Assembly (NCBI GenBank): GCA_041657845.1
Contig: JBBABD010000011.1
Span: forward strand, 1 to 24,364
Direction: 5' to 3'
From: Parcubacteria group bacterium
GTDB taxonomy: Bacteria; Patescibacteriota; Minisyncoccia; Moranbacterales; JAKLHP01
Length of the DNA stretch: 24,364 nt
In this document: in pieces, positions 5,575 through 13,750 of the stretch
Layout: every line of letters starts with the position of its first letter
Position numbering within the stretch: the first letter of the stretch is position 1
Program-made: the position numbers and the translations under genes
The notes under the pieces: model-generated
What the model saw: the letters and a program-made list of their open reading frames with translations, nothing else
What the model was told of the DNA's origin: nothing
Database searches by the model: none

Positions 5575-6585
5575 ATGATTACAAATTCCGATGAACAAGT
5601 CGAAGATTCGGGTCTGGATAATACTCTGCGTCCGCAGAGTTTTGCTGAATATGTCGGACAAGAAAAAACCAAGAGAAACCTGAGTATTCTTATTGATGCC
5701 GCCAGAAAAAGAAAAGAACCGATTGAACATGTGCTTCTTTATGGGCCTGCAGGACTGGGAAAAACAACCCTGGCTCACATTATCGCCAAGGAAACAGGAG
5801 TAAATATTCGAGTAACTTCCGGTCCGGCCATTGAACGAGTTGGCGACCTTGGATCAATCCTTACCAATCTTCAAGATGGAGACATTCTTTTTATCGATGA
5901 AATCCATCGGCTCAACAAGCTGATTGAAGAAGTTTTGTATCCGGCGATGGAAGATCACAAACTAGATATCATTATCGGGAAAGGTCCATCCGCCAGAACC
6001 TTGCAGCTTGATCTTCCAAAATTTACTCTGATTGGCGCGACCACCAGACTGGGTTCTCTTTCTAATCCGCTTCGAAATCGTTTTGGAGTGATAAATCGCT
6101 TGGAATTTTATACCGATGAAGAAATAAAAAGAATAATTGATCGCAGTGCTCGAATTTTGGATATTAAAATAAATAAAAATGGCTCGGAAAAGATAGCCAA
6201 CTGCAGTCGAAAAACCCCGCGCGTGGCCAATCGAATTTTGAAAAGGGTTCGTGATTTTGCACAAATCAATGATCAGGATATAATAAACGAAGAGATTGCT
6301 CGTGAAGCTTTAAAAATTTTGGATATTGATGAAATGGGGCTAGAGCCGACCGATAGAAATATTTTGGAAACGATCATTGATAAGTTTAACGGCGGACCGG
6401 TGGGAATTCAAACAATCGCCGCCGCCACACTCGAAGAAATTCAGACCATTGAAGATGTCTATGAACCGTATTTATTGCAGCTGGGTTTTTTAACCCGCAC
6501 TCCCCGCGGAAGAATGGTAACGGAAAACGGATTCAGGCATTTGGGGAGAGAGTTTACTGCCGAAAATCAACAAAAATTAATTTAA
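5575..6585 (+). CDS. ruvB: Holliday junction branch migration helicase RuvB
   Basis: A 336-residue AAA+ motor that drives Holliday junction branch migration with RuvA. Walker A GPAGLGKT (57-64), Walker B with DEIH (108-111), sensor 1 in GATTRLGSLSNPLRNRFG and a C-terminal winged-helix domain (about 255-330, GGPVGIQTIAAA) are all in place. Length is normal. The start ATG has no Shine-Dalgarno. ruvA is not adjacent: it lies at 19094, with ruvC at 10153, so the usual ruvAB pairing is broken up. The next gene starts 5 nt after the stop, suggesting cotranscription with the two membrane proteins that follow. Confidence 0.97.
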   Translation: MITNSDEQVEDSGLDNTLRPQSFAEYVGQEKTKRNLSILIDAARKRKEPIEHVLLYGPAGLGKTTLAHIIAKETGVNIRVTSGPAIERVGDLGSILTNLQDGDILFIDEIHRLNKLIEEVLYPAMEDHKLDIIIGKGPSARTLQLDLPKFTLIGATTRLGSLSNPLRNRFGVINRLEFYTDEEIKRIIDRSARILDIKINKNGSEKIANCSRKTPRVANRILKRVRDFAQINDQDIINEEIAREALKILDIDEMGLEPTDRNILETIIDKFNGGPVGIQTIAAATLEEIQTIEDVYEPYLLQLGFLTRTPRGRMVTENGFRHLGREFTAENQQKLI

Positions 6586-6590
6586 ACAAA

Positions 6591-6809
6591 ATGCTAATAG
6601 CGCAAATCATCTATTTCATAATATTTATTTTTTTGGTAATCGCAGGGCTGTTTATCGTTTATCATATAATTAAATATTCTTACAATAAGAACGCGATGCT
6701 TTTTATGCTTCTTCTTTTTTGCTCTGTGGCGGGGATATTGATTATTGCCAATCTAACTCTGTTTTTTTCTCTGAATTTTGAAGAAATCATATCATTTTTA
6801 AATTTATAA
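6591..6809 (+). CDS. Small two-TM membrane protein, unknown function
   Basis: A 72-residue protein made almost entirely of two hydrophobic segments (about 3-25 and 36-58) joined by a basic loop (KYSYNKN), so the loop is probably cytoplasmic. I recognise no family. It is squeezed between ruvB (5-nt gap) and the PH-domain gene (4-nt gap), which supports a real cotranscribed gene. It could be a partner of the PH protein, but nothing in the sequence proves this. Confidence 0.7.
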   Translation: MLIAQIIYFIIFIFLVIAGLFIVYHIIKYSYNKNAMLFMLLLFCSVAGILIIANLTLFFSLNFEEIISFLNL

Positions 6810-6813
6810 AAAG

Positions 6814-7365
6814 ATGGAAGAAAAAATATTCGGCAAAGAATTGCTAAGGGAAATAGAAGCCAACGAAGGTCTGATCAAAATTATGCATAGGCACTGGTTC
6901 AATATTTTCAAACAATTCATTCCTGTCTTGCTGGCGGTGTTTTTCATGGCAGCCTCTCTTGTTTTTTTCCCCGTTTATTTTTCGGATTTTAGAAGCGGAA
7001 GCTTTTTAAAGTTGTTTCTTTTTGTTGAGAGCCTTTTTGCTATCCTTGTTTGGATTTATGGATTTTTTGTCTGGATCGATTATTATTTCGATATCTGGGT
7101 TATTACCAACGAAAGAATAATTAATATCGAGCAAAAAGGGCTTTTTGTCAGATCATTAAGCGAAGTTAAATTTGAAAAAATTCAAGATGTTACAGTCGAA
7201 GTCACTGGCTTTATCCCGACGATTTTAAATTACGGGGATGTTTTCGTGCAGACGGCCGCAGAAAAAGAAAGATTTATTTTTAGGCAAATTCCAAATCCGT
7301 ACAAAACAAAAGACTTGATAATGAATCTCCAGAAAAAGCAGGCGAAAAGGCAGAAAGCTTTTTAG
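6814..7365 (+). CDS. Bacterial PH (bPH2/YdbS-like) membrane protein
   Basis: A 183-residue protein with a short cytoplasmic N-terminus, two transmembrane segments (about 32-56 and 67-89) and a C-terminal bacterial pleckstrin-homology domain (about 90-172). Recognisable features are WVITNERIINIEQKGLF, LSEVKFEKIQDVTVE and GDVFVQTAA, typical of bPH2 proteins. These are membrane-associated and often accompany other envelope proteins; the molecular function is poorly known. It follows the two-TM protein by 4 nt, probably in the ruvB operon. The stretch after its stop (to about 7450) remains open in another frame with acidic composition, but DLIMNLQKK at the end of this frame looks like a natural terminus. 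Confidence 0.85.
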   Translation: MEEKIFGKELLREIEANEGLIKIMHRHWFNIFKQFIPVLLAVFFMAASLVFFPVYFSDFRSGSFLKLFLFVESLFAILVWIYGFFVWIDYYFDIWVITNERIINIEQKGLFVRSLSEVKFEKIQDVTVEVTGFIPTILNYGDVFVQTAAEKERFIFRQIPNPYKTKDLIMNLQKKQAKRQKAF

Positions 7366-7434
7366 GAGAGCAAGACGGAGAAGAAATAAAAAAGGAAATA
7401 CTAACAAATAAAAAAATATTTAACAGGGTGAAAA

Positions 7435-9342
7435 ATGAAAAGTGTAGGAGGTAAAACTTTTTGTTTTTGTTTGTTAATAGTTCTGTTTCAAGCAGCAGGA
7501 TTTTTTGTTTTGCCAAACATTGTCTTGGCGAGTGAAGATGATTTAATAATTACCGAAATAATGTATGATCCCGGAGGAGTAGATTCTGGACATAGCGATT
7601 GGGTAGAAATATATAATCCGACTGAAGAAAAAATAATTATAAATAAAGATAAGTTTGGAATAACAGACGAAGAACATCTTGAATTGGGAAGCGATGGGGT
7701 ACACTACAAAAACTGTCACAAAATTGACGGCGATTTGGAAATAAAACCCGGAAAGTTCGCCATAATAGCAAGCAATAAAAATGATTTCAAATCGGATTAT
7801 CTCAAATTTGACGGGGATGTTTTAGACAGCGCTTTTAGTTTGTCTTCAGCAGGAGACTCTCTTAGGTTGAGCAATGACAAATGCGAAAATTTTTTTATTG
7901 ATTTTGATTTTGAAAATTCATGGGGAGGGAAAAACAACGGAAAGACGCTGGAAAAAATAAAATTAAATGAAAGTAACAAAAAATCCAATTGGCAGGAAAG
8001 TTATACGGAAGGAGGGACTCCGGGTGAAGAAAATTCCAAAAAACCGGAGCCAAAAGAATATTCAGGAAAAATAAGAATCAATGAAATTCTACCAAACCCC
8101 TCCGGTGATGAATTAAAAGATGAATACATAGAAGTTTATAATTATTCAAATGGCGATATTGATCTTGAAAGCTGGGAACTAAGAGATGCGGGAACCGGGG
8201 AATACGTTTTTCCAAAAAATACTGTGATAAAAAAGGATAATTTTTTAGTTGTTTACAGAAAGGATTTTAAATTCGCGATAAATAATTCTGAAGAAGTCAT
8301 TTCTCTTTTAAATCCAAATGGAGTAGAAACGTCGATTGTTCTATGTGGAAACAAGCCTTTTAAAAGCGACATCTCCTATAGTTTCGACGGCATTGGCTGG
8401 CAAAGAAGCAGTTATTTGACTCCAGAAAAAGAAAACAAATTAGACAAAGCTCCCAATATAAAGATTAAAAAAGACGATAAGATTTACAAAAATATTTACG
8501 CTAATTTTGAAGTAAAGACTGGAGATAAAAATCAAAAAGTAGTTTGGGATTTTGGCGACGGACATAAAAGCTATCTCCAAGAAACAAAACATAAATATTC
8601 GAATACGGGAATATTCAAAGTCCTCTTGGTAGTAAAAGGAAAAAGCGATGACTTTACGGAAAATTTCACGGTTGAAGTGGAAAAATTCGGCGAGTCAAAA
8701 ATCAAGATTGTTTCCGTAAAAGCCAATCCCAAAGGAAAAGATGACAAAGAATCGATTACGATTCAAAACAATTCCAAGAAAAAAATAAATTTAAAAAATT
8801 GGAGCATTGCAACTGGCTGGGATAACTTATATAATCACCCAATCTCAAAAGATTTAATAATAAAACCCGGGAAATCAAAAGAAATTACCAAAAAATATTC
8901 AGCGTTTGCTCTAAATAATAAACAGACTAAAATAGAACTTCGCTACCCGGATGGAACCGTAGCGTCGAAAGTAAAATACAGCAAAAAAGAAGGCGTGGAG
9001 GATGATGAAGTTTATGAAAAAGGAGAAAGCGGGTGGGAATGGATCGGAGTGCAGACTAACATCGATTCAACGCAAACGAGTGCAGAGGAGTTACAAAATG
9101 ATGCTACAAAAGAGCGAGAAAAATCGGAAGAAAGTTTAGCTGATGAAAATAAATCAAAAGACCAAGTGGAAAATAATGTCGAAATCCAAGCTGATGAACC
9201 GGCAGAAAATCAAGATCAAGGCGAGGTTTTGGGGGTTGAAATAGTAAGAAATGATAAATCGGAGAATAAGAAAGGAATTTTTCAAACTATATTTTGGAAT
9301 ATAAATCAATTTGTAAATAATCTTATCAACTTTTTCTTGTAG
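7435..9342 (+). CDS. Secreted/surface protein with lamin-tail and PKD domains
   Basis: A 635-residue exported protein. Residues 1-32 form a signal peptide (hydrophobic core LLIVLFQAAGFFVLP, possible cleavage after VLA). Lamin-tail domains: the first about 34-200 (IITEIMYDPGG, DWVEIYNPT), the second about 211-335 (IRINEILPNPSGDELKDEYI), a more divergent third about 422-540 (IKIVSVKANPKG, ITIQNNS). A PKD domain lies between two and three (about 340-418) with the diagnostic WDFGDG (371-376). An acidic, low-complexity linker (541-612) leads to a hydrophobic C-terminal segment (614-635) that could anchor the protein. Lamin-tail proteins of this type in CPR bacteria are thought to be cell-surface or nuclease-associated; no nuclease domain is present here. 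GGGTGAAAA before the ATG is a weak ribosome-binding site. Confidence 0.85.
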   Translation: MKSVGGKTFCFCLLIVLFQAAGFFVLPNIVLASEDDLIITEIMYDPGGVDSGHSDWVEIYNPTEEKIIINKDKFGITDEEHLELGSDGVHYKNCHKIDGDLEIKPGKFAIIASNKNDFKSDYLKFDGDVLDSAFSLSSAGDSLRLSNDKCENFFIDFDFENSWGGKNNGKTLEKIKLNESNKKSNWQESYTEGGTPGEENSKKPEPKEYSGKIRINEILPNPSGDELKDEYIEVYNYSNGDIDLESWELRDAGTGEYVFPKNTVIKKDNFLVVYRKDFKFAINNSEEVISLLNPNGVETSIVLCGNKPFKSDISYSFDGIGWQRSSYLTPEKENKLDKAPNIKIKKDDKIYKNIYANFEVKTGDKNQKVVWDFGDGHKSYLQETKHKYSNTGIFKVLLVVKGKSDDFTENFTVEVEKFGESKIKIVSVKANPKGKDDKESITIQNNSKKKINLKNWSIATGWDNLYNHPISKDLIIKPGKSKEITKKYSAFALNNKQTKIELRYPDGTVASKVKYSKKEGVEDDEVYEKGESGWEWIGVQTNIDSTQTSAEELQNDATKEREKSEESLADENKSKDQVENNVEIQADEPAENQDQGEVLGVEIVRNDKSENKKGIFQTIFWNINQFVNNLINFFL

Positions 9343-9367
9343 AAAAAAGTAGAAAGTGGACTTTTTC
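9342..9367 (+). terminator. Weak A/T hairpin after the lamin-tail gene
   Basis: AAAAAGT (9344-9350) pairs with ACTTTTT (9360-9366) around a 9-nt loop. The stem is nearly all A-T, and the yebC -35 starts at once, so termination efficiency is doubtful. Confidence 0.35.
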
Positions 9368-9396
9368 TTGAAATTAACTCGCCAAGATGTTATGAT
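9368..9396 (+). promoter_or_regulatory. yebC-ruvC promoter
   Basis: TTGAAA (9368-9373), a 17-bp spacer and TATGAT (9391-9396), with TG one base upstream as an extended -10. The predicted start near 9403 leaves a leader of about 20 nt before the ATG at 9425. Confidence 0.7.
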
Positions 9397-9424
9397 AAGC
9401 TCGTAATTAGTGAATTTGTTTTTT

Positions 9425-10141
9425 ATGTCAGGACATTCGCATTTTGCGGGAATAAAGCAAAGAAAAGGAGTCAATGATGCTAAGAGGGCCAATGTTTTTA
9501 CCAAACTGGGCCGTTTTGTTACTATCGCTGCCAGGGAAGGAGGAGGAAATCCAGAATTCAATTTTAAACTTAAGATGGCAATCGAACAGGCGCGCTATGC
9601 CAATATGCCTAAAGACAATATTGATAAAGCAATCAAAAGAGGAACGGGAGAGCTTAAAGATGGCGCAGAAATTCAAGAAGTGATGTATGAAGCTTATGGT
9701 CCGGGACAGGTGGCAATGCTGATTAAAGCGGCAACGGACAATAAGAATCGAACCCTGGGAGAAATTAAAAACGTATTGGCTAAAGGAGGAGGGAAAATGG
9801 TCGCCGAAGGAGCGGTTAGTTTTATGTTTAAGCAGGTCGGATGTATTGAGATAGCAATTGAAGATGGAGAGAAGGATAACCTAGAAATTTTAGCGATTGA
9901 AGCCGGAGCGGATGATATTTCATATGAAGATGGGGTATTTTCTGTTTATACTAAAATTGAAGATCTGAAAGAAGTAAAAGAAAATATTGAAAAAAGCGGG
10001 CTAAATGTTGAAAGTGCCGGGCTCATTTATGTTCCGACCCAAAAAACTAGTATTTCCGAAAAAGACAAAGAAAGCTATGAAAAACTTTTGGAAGCATTGG
10101 ATGATCTGGATGATGTGCAGGAAATCTTTGATAACTTGTAA
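9425..10141 (+). CDS. yebC: YebC/PmpR family protein (TACO1-like)
   Basis: A 238-residue protein of the YebC/TACO1 family, known as a DNA-binding regulator in some bacteria and as a factor easing ribosome stalling at proline-rich stretches in others. The N-terminus MSGHSHFAGIKQRKG and segments such as YEAYGPGQVAMLIKAATDN and LAKGGGKMVAEGAVSFMF are diagnostic. I start at ATG 9425 because the family begins MSGHS; the upstream GTG at 9410 adds only four residues. The stop is 11 nt before ruvC, a pairing common across bacteria. Confidence 0.95.
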   Translation: MSGHSHFAGIKQRKGVNDAKRANVFTKLGRFVTIAAREGGGNPEFNFKLKMAIEQARYANMPKDNIDKAIKRGTGELKDGAEIQEVMYEAYGPGQVAMLIKAATDNKNRTLGEIKNVLAKGGGKMVAEGAVSFMFKQVGCIEIAIEDGEKDNLEILAIEAGADDISYEDGVFSVYTKIEDLKEVKENIEKSGLNVESAGLIYVPTQKTSISEKDKESYEKLLEALDDLDDVQEIFDNL

Positions 10142-10152
10142 CATTTTTTATT

Positions 10153-10644
10153 ATGAAAGTGCTTGGAATCGATCCTGGAACCGCGACGACTGGCTGGGCT
10201 ATATTAGAAGAATGCAAAGGATGCGTTGCGCCGATAGCTTATGGACATATCAGTACTTTGCCAAAAAATTCTGTTTCCGATCGCCTAAAAGAAGTGGCGG
10301 ATGATTTGGAAAAAATAATAAAAAAATATGAACCGCAGGAATCAGCCATTGAGGACATCTTCTTTTTTAAAAACGTAAAAACTGCCGTAAAGGTGAGCCA
10401 ATCCAGAGGAGCGATGCTGTTGACGCTTGAGAAGAAAAATGTTAGAATTTTCAGTTATACTCCGCTCCAAGTCAAACAGGCGCTAACCGGATATGGAAGA
10501 GCAGACAAGAAGCAAATTCAACTGATGGTAAAAAATATTTTGAAACTTAAATCAATCCCCAAGCCGGATGATACGGCGGATGCGATTGCAATAGCGCTTT
10601 GCCATTTAAACAGCCGAAAAGTAAACAGTTTAAAGAATTTTTGA
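10153..10644 (+). CDS. ruvC: Crossover junction endonuclease RuvC
   Basis: A 163-residue Holliday junction resolvase that nicks junctions held by RuvAB. The acidic catalytic residues are D7 (GIDPGT), E67 (AIEDIFF), D140 and D143 (DDTADAIAIA), and the Q/S-rich helix NVKTAVKVSQSRGAML is present. Length is close to the family norm. It follows yebC by 11 nt and ends in TGA, confirming that TGA is a stop here. The start lacks a Shine-Dalgarno. Confidence 0.97.
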   Translation: MKVLGIDPGTATTGWAILEECKGCVAPIAYGHISTLPKNSVSDRLKEVADDLEKIIKKYEPQESAIEDIFFFKNVKTAVKVSQSRGAMLLTLEKKNVRIFSYTPLQVKQALTGYGRADKKQIQLMVKNILKLKSIPKPDDTADAIAIALCHLNSRKVNSLKNF

Positions 10645-10691
10645 TTTTGAAATTTAAAAATTATTTATAAAATTAAAAATGTGAAAACTAT

Positions 10692-11339
10692 ATGAATATC
10701 AATCCAGTTATAAACTATTTTGTTAATCAGGGGGTTCCTTTGATAACGGTGATTCTTCTCTTGATGTTTCCGATAATTGCAACGATGATTGCATTTTTAC
10801 GCCAAGTTGTCGGGATAAAAGCTTTTGGAATTTACACCCCATCAATAATTATTTTTGCCTTTTTTGCCACCGGAATAAAATATGGAGTGGCTTTGTTCGT
10901 CAGTGTTATTCTAGTTGGAATGGCAGTTAGGTTTATTCTTAAGAGATTTCGAATGCTCTATCTTCCTCGAATCGCAATAACACTTAGCACTGTTGCTTTA
11001 GCTATGCTTTTGATGCTGGCTCTTGGAGGATCGCTTCAGAGGACAGGGCTGGCCGCAGTTTCAATATTTCCGCTTCTCATTATGATTACTCTGGTTGAAA
11101 AGTTTATCGCTACTCAAATTGAAAAAGGAAATAAGACTGCTTTTTATCTGGCGCTGGAAACTTTAATAATATCCATTGCCGGATATTATTTGTTAAAATG
11201 GGATTTTCTTATTAAATTTGTCGTTGCGTATCCCTGGGCAATACTTCTTACAATTCCAATTAATATTGCGCTTGGAAAATGGACCGGTCTTCGAATTAGT
11301 GAATATTTGAGATTCAGAGAAGTATTTAAAAAAATGTAA
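10692..11339 (+). CDS. 7TM protein of the UUP1/transglutaminase-fused type, without transglutaminase
   Basis: A 215-residue polytopic membrane protein with about seven hydrophobic segments. GIKAFGIYTPSIIIFAFFATG, LYLPRIAITLSTVA, SIFPLLIMITLVEKF and GKWTGLRISEYLRFRE follow the pattern of the 7TM domain usually fused behind an inactive transglutaminase domain in proteobacterial UUP1 proteins. Those genes sit beside a RimK-like glutamate ligase and a retropepsin-like protease, and the same two activities come next here as one fused gene 2 nt away. The transglutaminase part is absent. It is likely the membrane anchor or transporter of the ligase system. The family match is by motif memory and needs a profile search. 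Confidence 0.75.
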   Translation: MNINPVINYFVNQGVPLITVILLLMFPIIATMIAFLRQVVGIKAFGIYTPSIIIFAFFATGIKYGVALFVSVILVGMAVRFILKRFRMLYLPRIAITLSTVALAMLLMLALGGSLQRTGLAAVSIFPLLIMITLVEKFIATQIEKGNKTAFYLALETLIISIAGYYLLKWDFLIKFVVAYPWAILLTIPINIALGKWTGLRISEYLRFREVFKKM

Positions 11340-11341
11340 CA

Positions 11342-12757
11342 ATGTTTGATTTTCTAAAAAACTTTAAAAAGAGAAAAAAGTTGCTCGGGATGAATTCTCG
11401 CAATCTTGAATATGTTCGTCCGGCTAATTTAAAAAGAGCTCGAGAGATTGCCGATAACAAAATTTTAAGCAAAAGAATTCTCAAAAAAGGAGAAATTCCA
11501 GTTCCAAAATTGATTGCTAAAATCGGAAGCCTTGAACAATTGGAAAATTTTGATTGGAATACTCTTCCTGACAGTTTTGTTCTAAAGCCGAATCGTGGTT
11601 TTGGAGGAGAAGGAATTATTGTTGTCTATGGAAAGAAAAAGGATCGGGAAAATGTATGGATCAAAGCGGACGGATCCGTAATAACAGTTGATGACTTGAA
11701 AAGTCACATTCAAAATATTATTGATGGGGCTTTTTCTTTGGCTAATGTTTCTGATATTGCTTTTTTTGAAGAGCGCTTGAAGCTTCTCAAGCTTTTTAAG
11801 CCCTATGCCTTTAAAGGAATCCCGGATATCAGAGTGGTCGTATATAATAAAGTGCCGGTAATGGCAATGCTTCGGCTCCCCACCAAGGAATCGGGAGGAA
11901 AAGCCAATCTTCTTCAGGGAGCAATTGGAGTGGGAATAGATCTTGCATCTGGAACAACTACCACTGCAGTTTCCGGTAAAAGCAAGATGGTTGACTATGT
12001 TCCGGGAACCAGGATGCTTCTTTCAGGAATCAAAATACCGTACTGGAATGATATTTTAAAATTAGCCGTAAAAGCGCAGGAAATTACGGGACTGGGCTAT
12101 CTCGGAGCCGACGTGGCAATTGATTCAGAAAAAGGTCCTGTATTTCTAGAGCTTAACGCTCGTCCGGGACTTTCCATTCAAATTGCCAATCTCGACGGAC
12201 TCAAAAGAAGGTTAGAAAGGGTGCAAGAGCTTAAAATTAAAACTATTGAAAGAGGAGTTCGGGTCGGAATGGATTTATTCGGAGGAGAGATTGAGGAAGG
12301 GGTAGAGGATATTTCCGGAAAAAAAGTCATCGGAACAGTGGAAAAAGTGAAGCTTATCAGTAAGGATGGAAAGGAAATTGAAGTCGAAGCAAAAATAGAT
12401 ACCGGAGCAGTTTCAACTTCGATTGACACCGAACTGGCCAAACAGTTGGGATTTGAAGATCTTATCAATTTTTGGAATTCGACAGAAAAGCCCAGTAATT
12501 TTTCCAGGGAAGAGGGAAAAATGATAGATGATAAAGTTACAAAAGAATATGCAGGAAAACATCCCGACCTCGTCGGAATTTCTACGGTCTATTCTTCGAG
12601 TGGATCCTCTGTCCGTCCCAAGGCCAAAATCAGTTTCATTCTGGACGGAGTCACGATTATTGCTAACGCTAATATCACGGACAGAAAAGAATTGGACAAA
12701 GAAGTGATTATTGGAAAGAAGAATTTAGGAAAGTTTTTAATTGATGTGAATAAATAG
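11342..12757 (+). CDS. RimK-like ATP-grasp ligase fused to retropepsin/RimB-like protease
   Basis: A 471-residue two-domain protein. Residues about 15-300 are an ATP-grasp alpha-L-glutamate ligase-like domain: ATP-binding K82 in FVLKPNRGFGGEG (79-91), PDIRVVVYN (161-169), D257 in GADVAID and the metal site FLELNARPGL (268-277). Residues about 325-471 match the RimB/'ATP-dependent zinc protease' family, which has a retropepsin fold: catalytic aspartate D353 in KIDTGAVSTS, then RPKAKISFILDG, ITDRKE and IIGKKNLGKFLID. In Pseudomonas separate RimK and RimB add and remove C-terminal glutamates on ribosomal protein S6; here ligase and protease share one chain. The target is unknown. The 2-nt gap before and 4-nt gap after indicate an operon. 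Confidence 0.85.
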   Translation: MFDFLKNFKKRKKLLGMNSRNLEYVRPANLKRAREIADNKILSKRILKKGEIPVPKLIAKIGSLEQLENFDWNTLPDSFVLKPNRGFGGEGIIVVYGKKKDRENVWIKADGSVITVDDLKSHIQNIIDGAFSLANVSDIAFFEERLKLLKLFKPYAFKGIPDIRVVVYNKVPVMAMLRLPTKESGGKANLLQGAIGVGIDLASGTTTTAVSGKSKMVDYVPGTRMLLSGIKIPYWNDILKLAVKAQEITGLGYLGADVAIDSEKGPVFLELNARPGLSIQIANLDGLKRRLERVQELKIKTIERGVRVGMDLFGGEIEEGVEDISGKKVIGTVEKVKLISKDGKEIEVEAKIDTGAVSTSIDTELAKQLGFEDLINFWNSTEKPSNFSREEGKMIDDKVTKEYAGKHPDLVGISTVYSSSGSSVRPKAKISFILDGVTIIANANITDRKELDKEVIIGKKNLGKFLIDVNK

Positions 12758-12761
12758 CCGA

Positions 12762-13724
12762 ATGAAAAAAAATCAATCTATTATCAAAGAAGTCGTTGAG
12801 GAAATGGGCGGAACGATAGAAAAAATTATTCCGGAAAGAAAATATTTTTGTATTAATATAAACAAAGAAAAAATATTCGTTTCACGAAAGTTTGAAATAG
12901 CTAGCGACTTGATTTCTGGAAAAATGCTCACAGCGTATAAAGATTTAACGTATGTAGTTCTAAAGAAAAATAATATTTCAACACCAAACTCTGCTTGTTT
13001 CTATCGGAAAACTATTACTAGCGATGATATCGAAAAAAAACTTAAGTCTCTTTCTTACCCCATAGTGCTGAAAGATTCTAACGGATCAAATAGCGAAGGA
13101 GTTTTTGTCAATATTAAAAGTGCATCCGAAGCCAAAAAAATAATATTGCGAGAGATAAACAACTTTAAATTTCTTATAGCGCAAGAGATGATTTTTGGAA
13201 AAGAATATCGAGTATTGATTTTAGGAAATGAAGCCATTGGTGTTCTGGAAATGATTCCTCCGCGAATTTCTGGCGATGGGAAGAATACCATACGGAAGCT
13301 GATAAGAAAAAAGCAGCTAAAAAACTTCGAAAAAACCAATCTGGATTTAATTTTAAATAATATTTTGAAAGATCAGAAAGTCAATCTGGATACTATTCTC
13401 AAAAAAGGAAAGAAAATTTTTATAAAAGGAATATCCTGTTTGGCTGAGGGTGGTGAAACTATGGATGCAACCGAATTAATTCATCCGGAAATAAAAAAAA
13501 TATGCATTCAAGCAGCTAGGGCAACTGGAAGAAATTTGGCCGGAATTGATCTGATTTGCGAAGATATAGCAATACATCCTAGCAAACAAACAGTCAGTAT
13601 AATTGAAGTAAATGGAAAGCCGGATATTTATATTCATTACAATCCTACTAAAGGAAAAACTCAGAATGTGGTAAAGAAAATTATTCATTATATATTAAAA
13701 ATAAAAACAGTTTCCGATTTATAA
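12762..13724 (+). CDS. ATP-grasp ligase, cyanophycin synthetase/GshAB-like
   Basis: A 320-residue single-domain ATP-grasp enzyme. The nucleotide-binding strand PIVLKDSNGSNSEGV (100-114, K104), QEMIFGKEYRVLILG, PPRISGDGKNTIRKLI (166-181), GIDLICED (261-268) and IEVNGKPDIYIHYNPTKGK (281-299) match the ATP-grasp part of cyanophycin synthetase and GshF, which ligate amino acids onto carboxylates. The Mur-ligase half of cyanophycin synthetase is missing, so it is not a complete CphA. It probably forms an amide or isopeptide bond on a peptide or small molecule. It lies 4 nt after the ligase-protease fusion; substrate is unknown. Confidence 0.8.
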   Translation: MKKNQSIIKEVVEEMGGTIEKIIPERKYFCININKEKIFVSRKFEIASDLISGKMLTAYKDLTYVVLKKNNISTPNSACFYRKTITSDDIEKKLKSLSYPIVLKDSNGSNSEGVFVNIKSASEAKKIILREINNFKFLIAQEMIFGKEYRVLILGNEAIGVLEMIPPRISGDGKNTIRKLIRKKQLKNFEKTNLDLILNNILKDQKVNLDTILKKGKKIFIKGISCLAEGGETMDATELIHPEIKKICIQAARATGRNLAGIDLICEDIAIHPSKQTVSIIEVNGKPDIYIHYNPTKGKTQNVVKKIIHYILKIKTVSDL

Positions 13725-13738
13725 AACTATTTAATTGA

Positions 13739-13750
13739 TACAATTAAAAT
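13739..13750 (+). promoter_or_regulatory. Possible -10 giving a near-leaderless transcript
   Basis: TACAAT (13739-13744) ends six bases before the ATG at 13751, inside an inverted repeat (TTAATTG/CAATTAA, about 13731-13747). No clear -35 is seen. An internal promoter for the second half of the operon is possible. Confidence 0.25.

Noticed and set aside
7366..7450. Acidic, coding-like frame after the PH-domain gene, suggesting a frameshifted C-terminal tail
   Set aside because: The PH protein ends naturally after its last helix, and the alternative frame has no start or recognisable domain.
9474..9683. Several other open frames overlapping yebC, ruvC, PBP1A and the cassette on both strands
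   Set aside because: They are out-of-frame shadows of strongly conserved genes with no independent start signals.
12762..13724. Complete cyanophycin synthetase
   Set aside because: Only the ATP-grasp part is present in 320 residues; the Mur-ligase half needed for polymer synthesis is absent.
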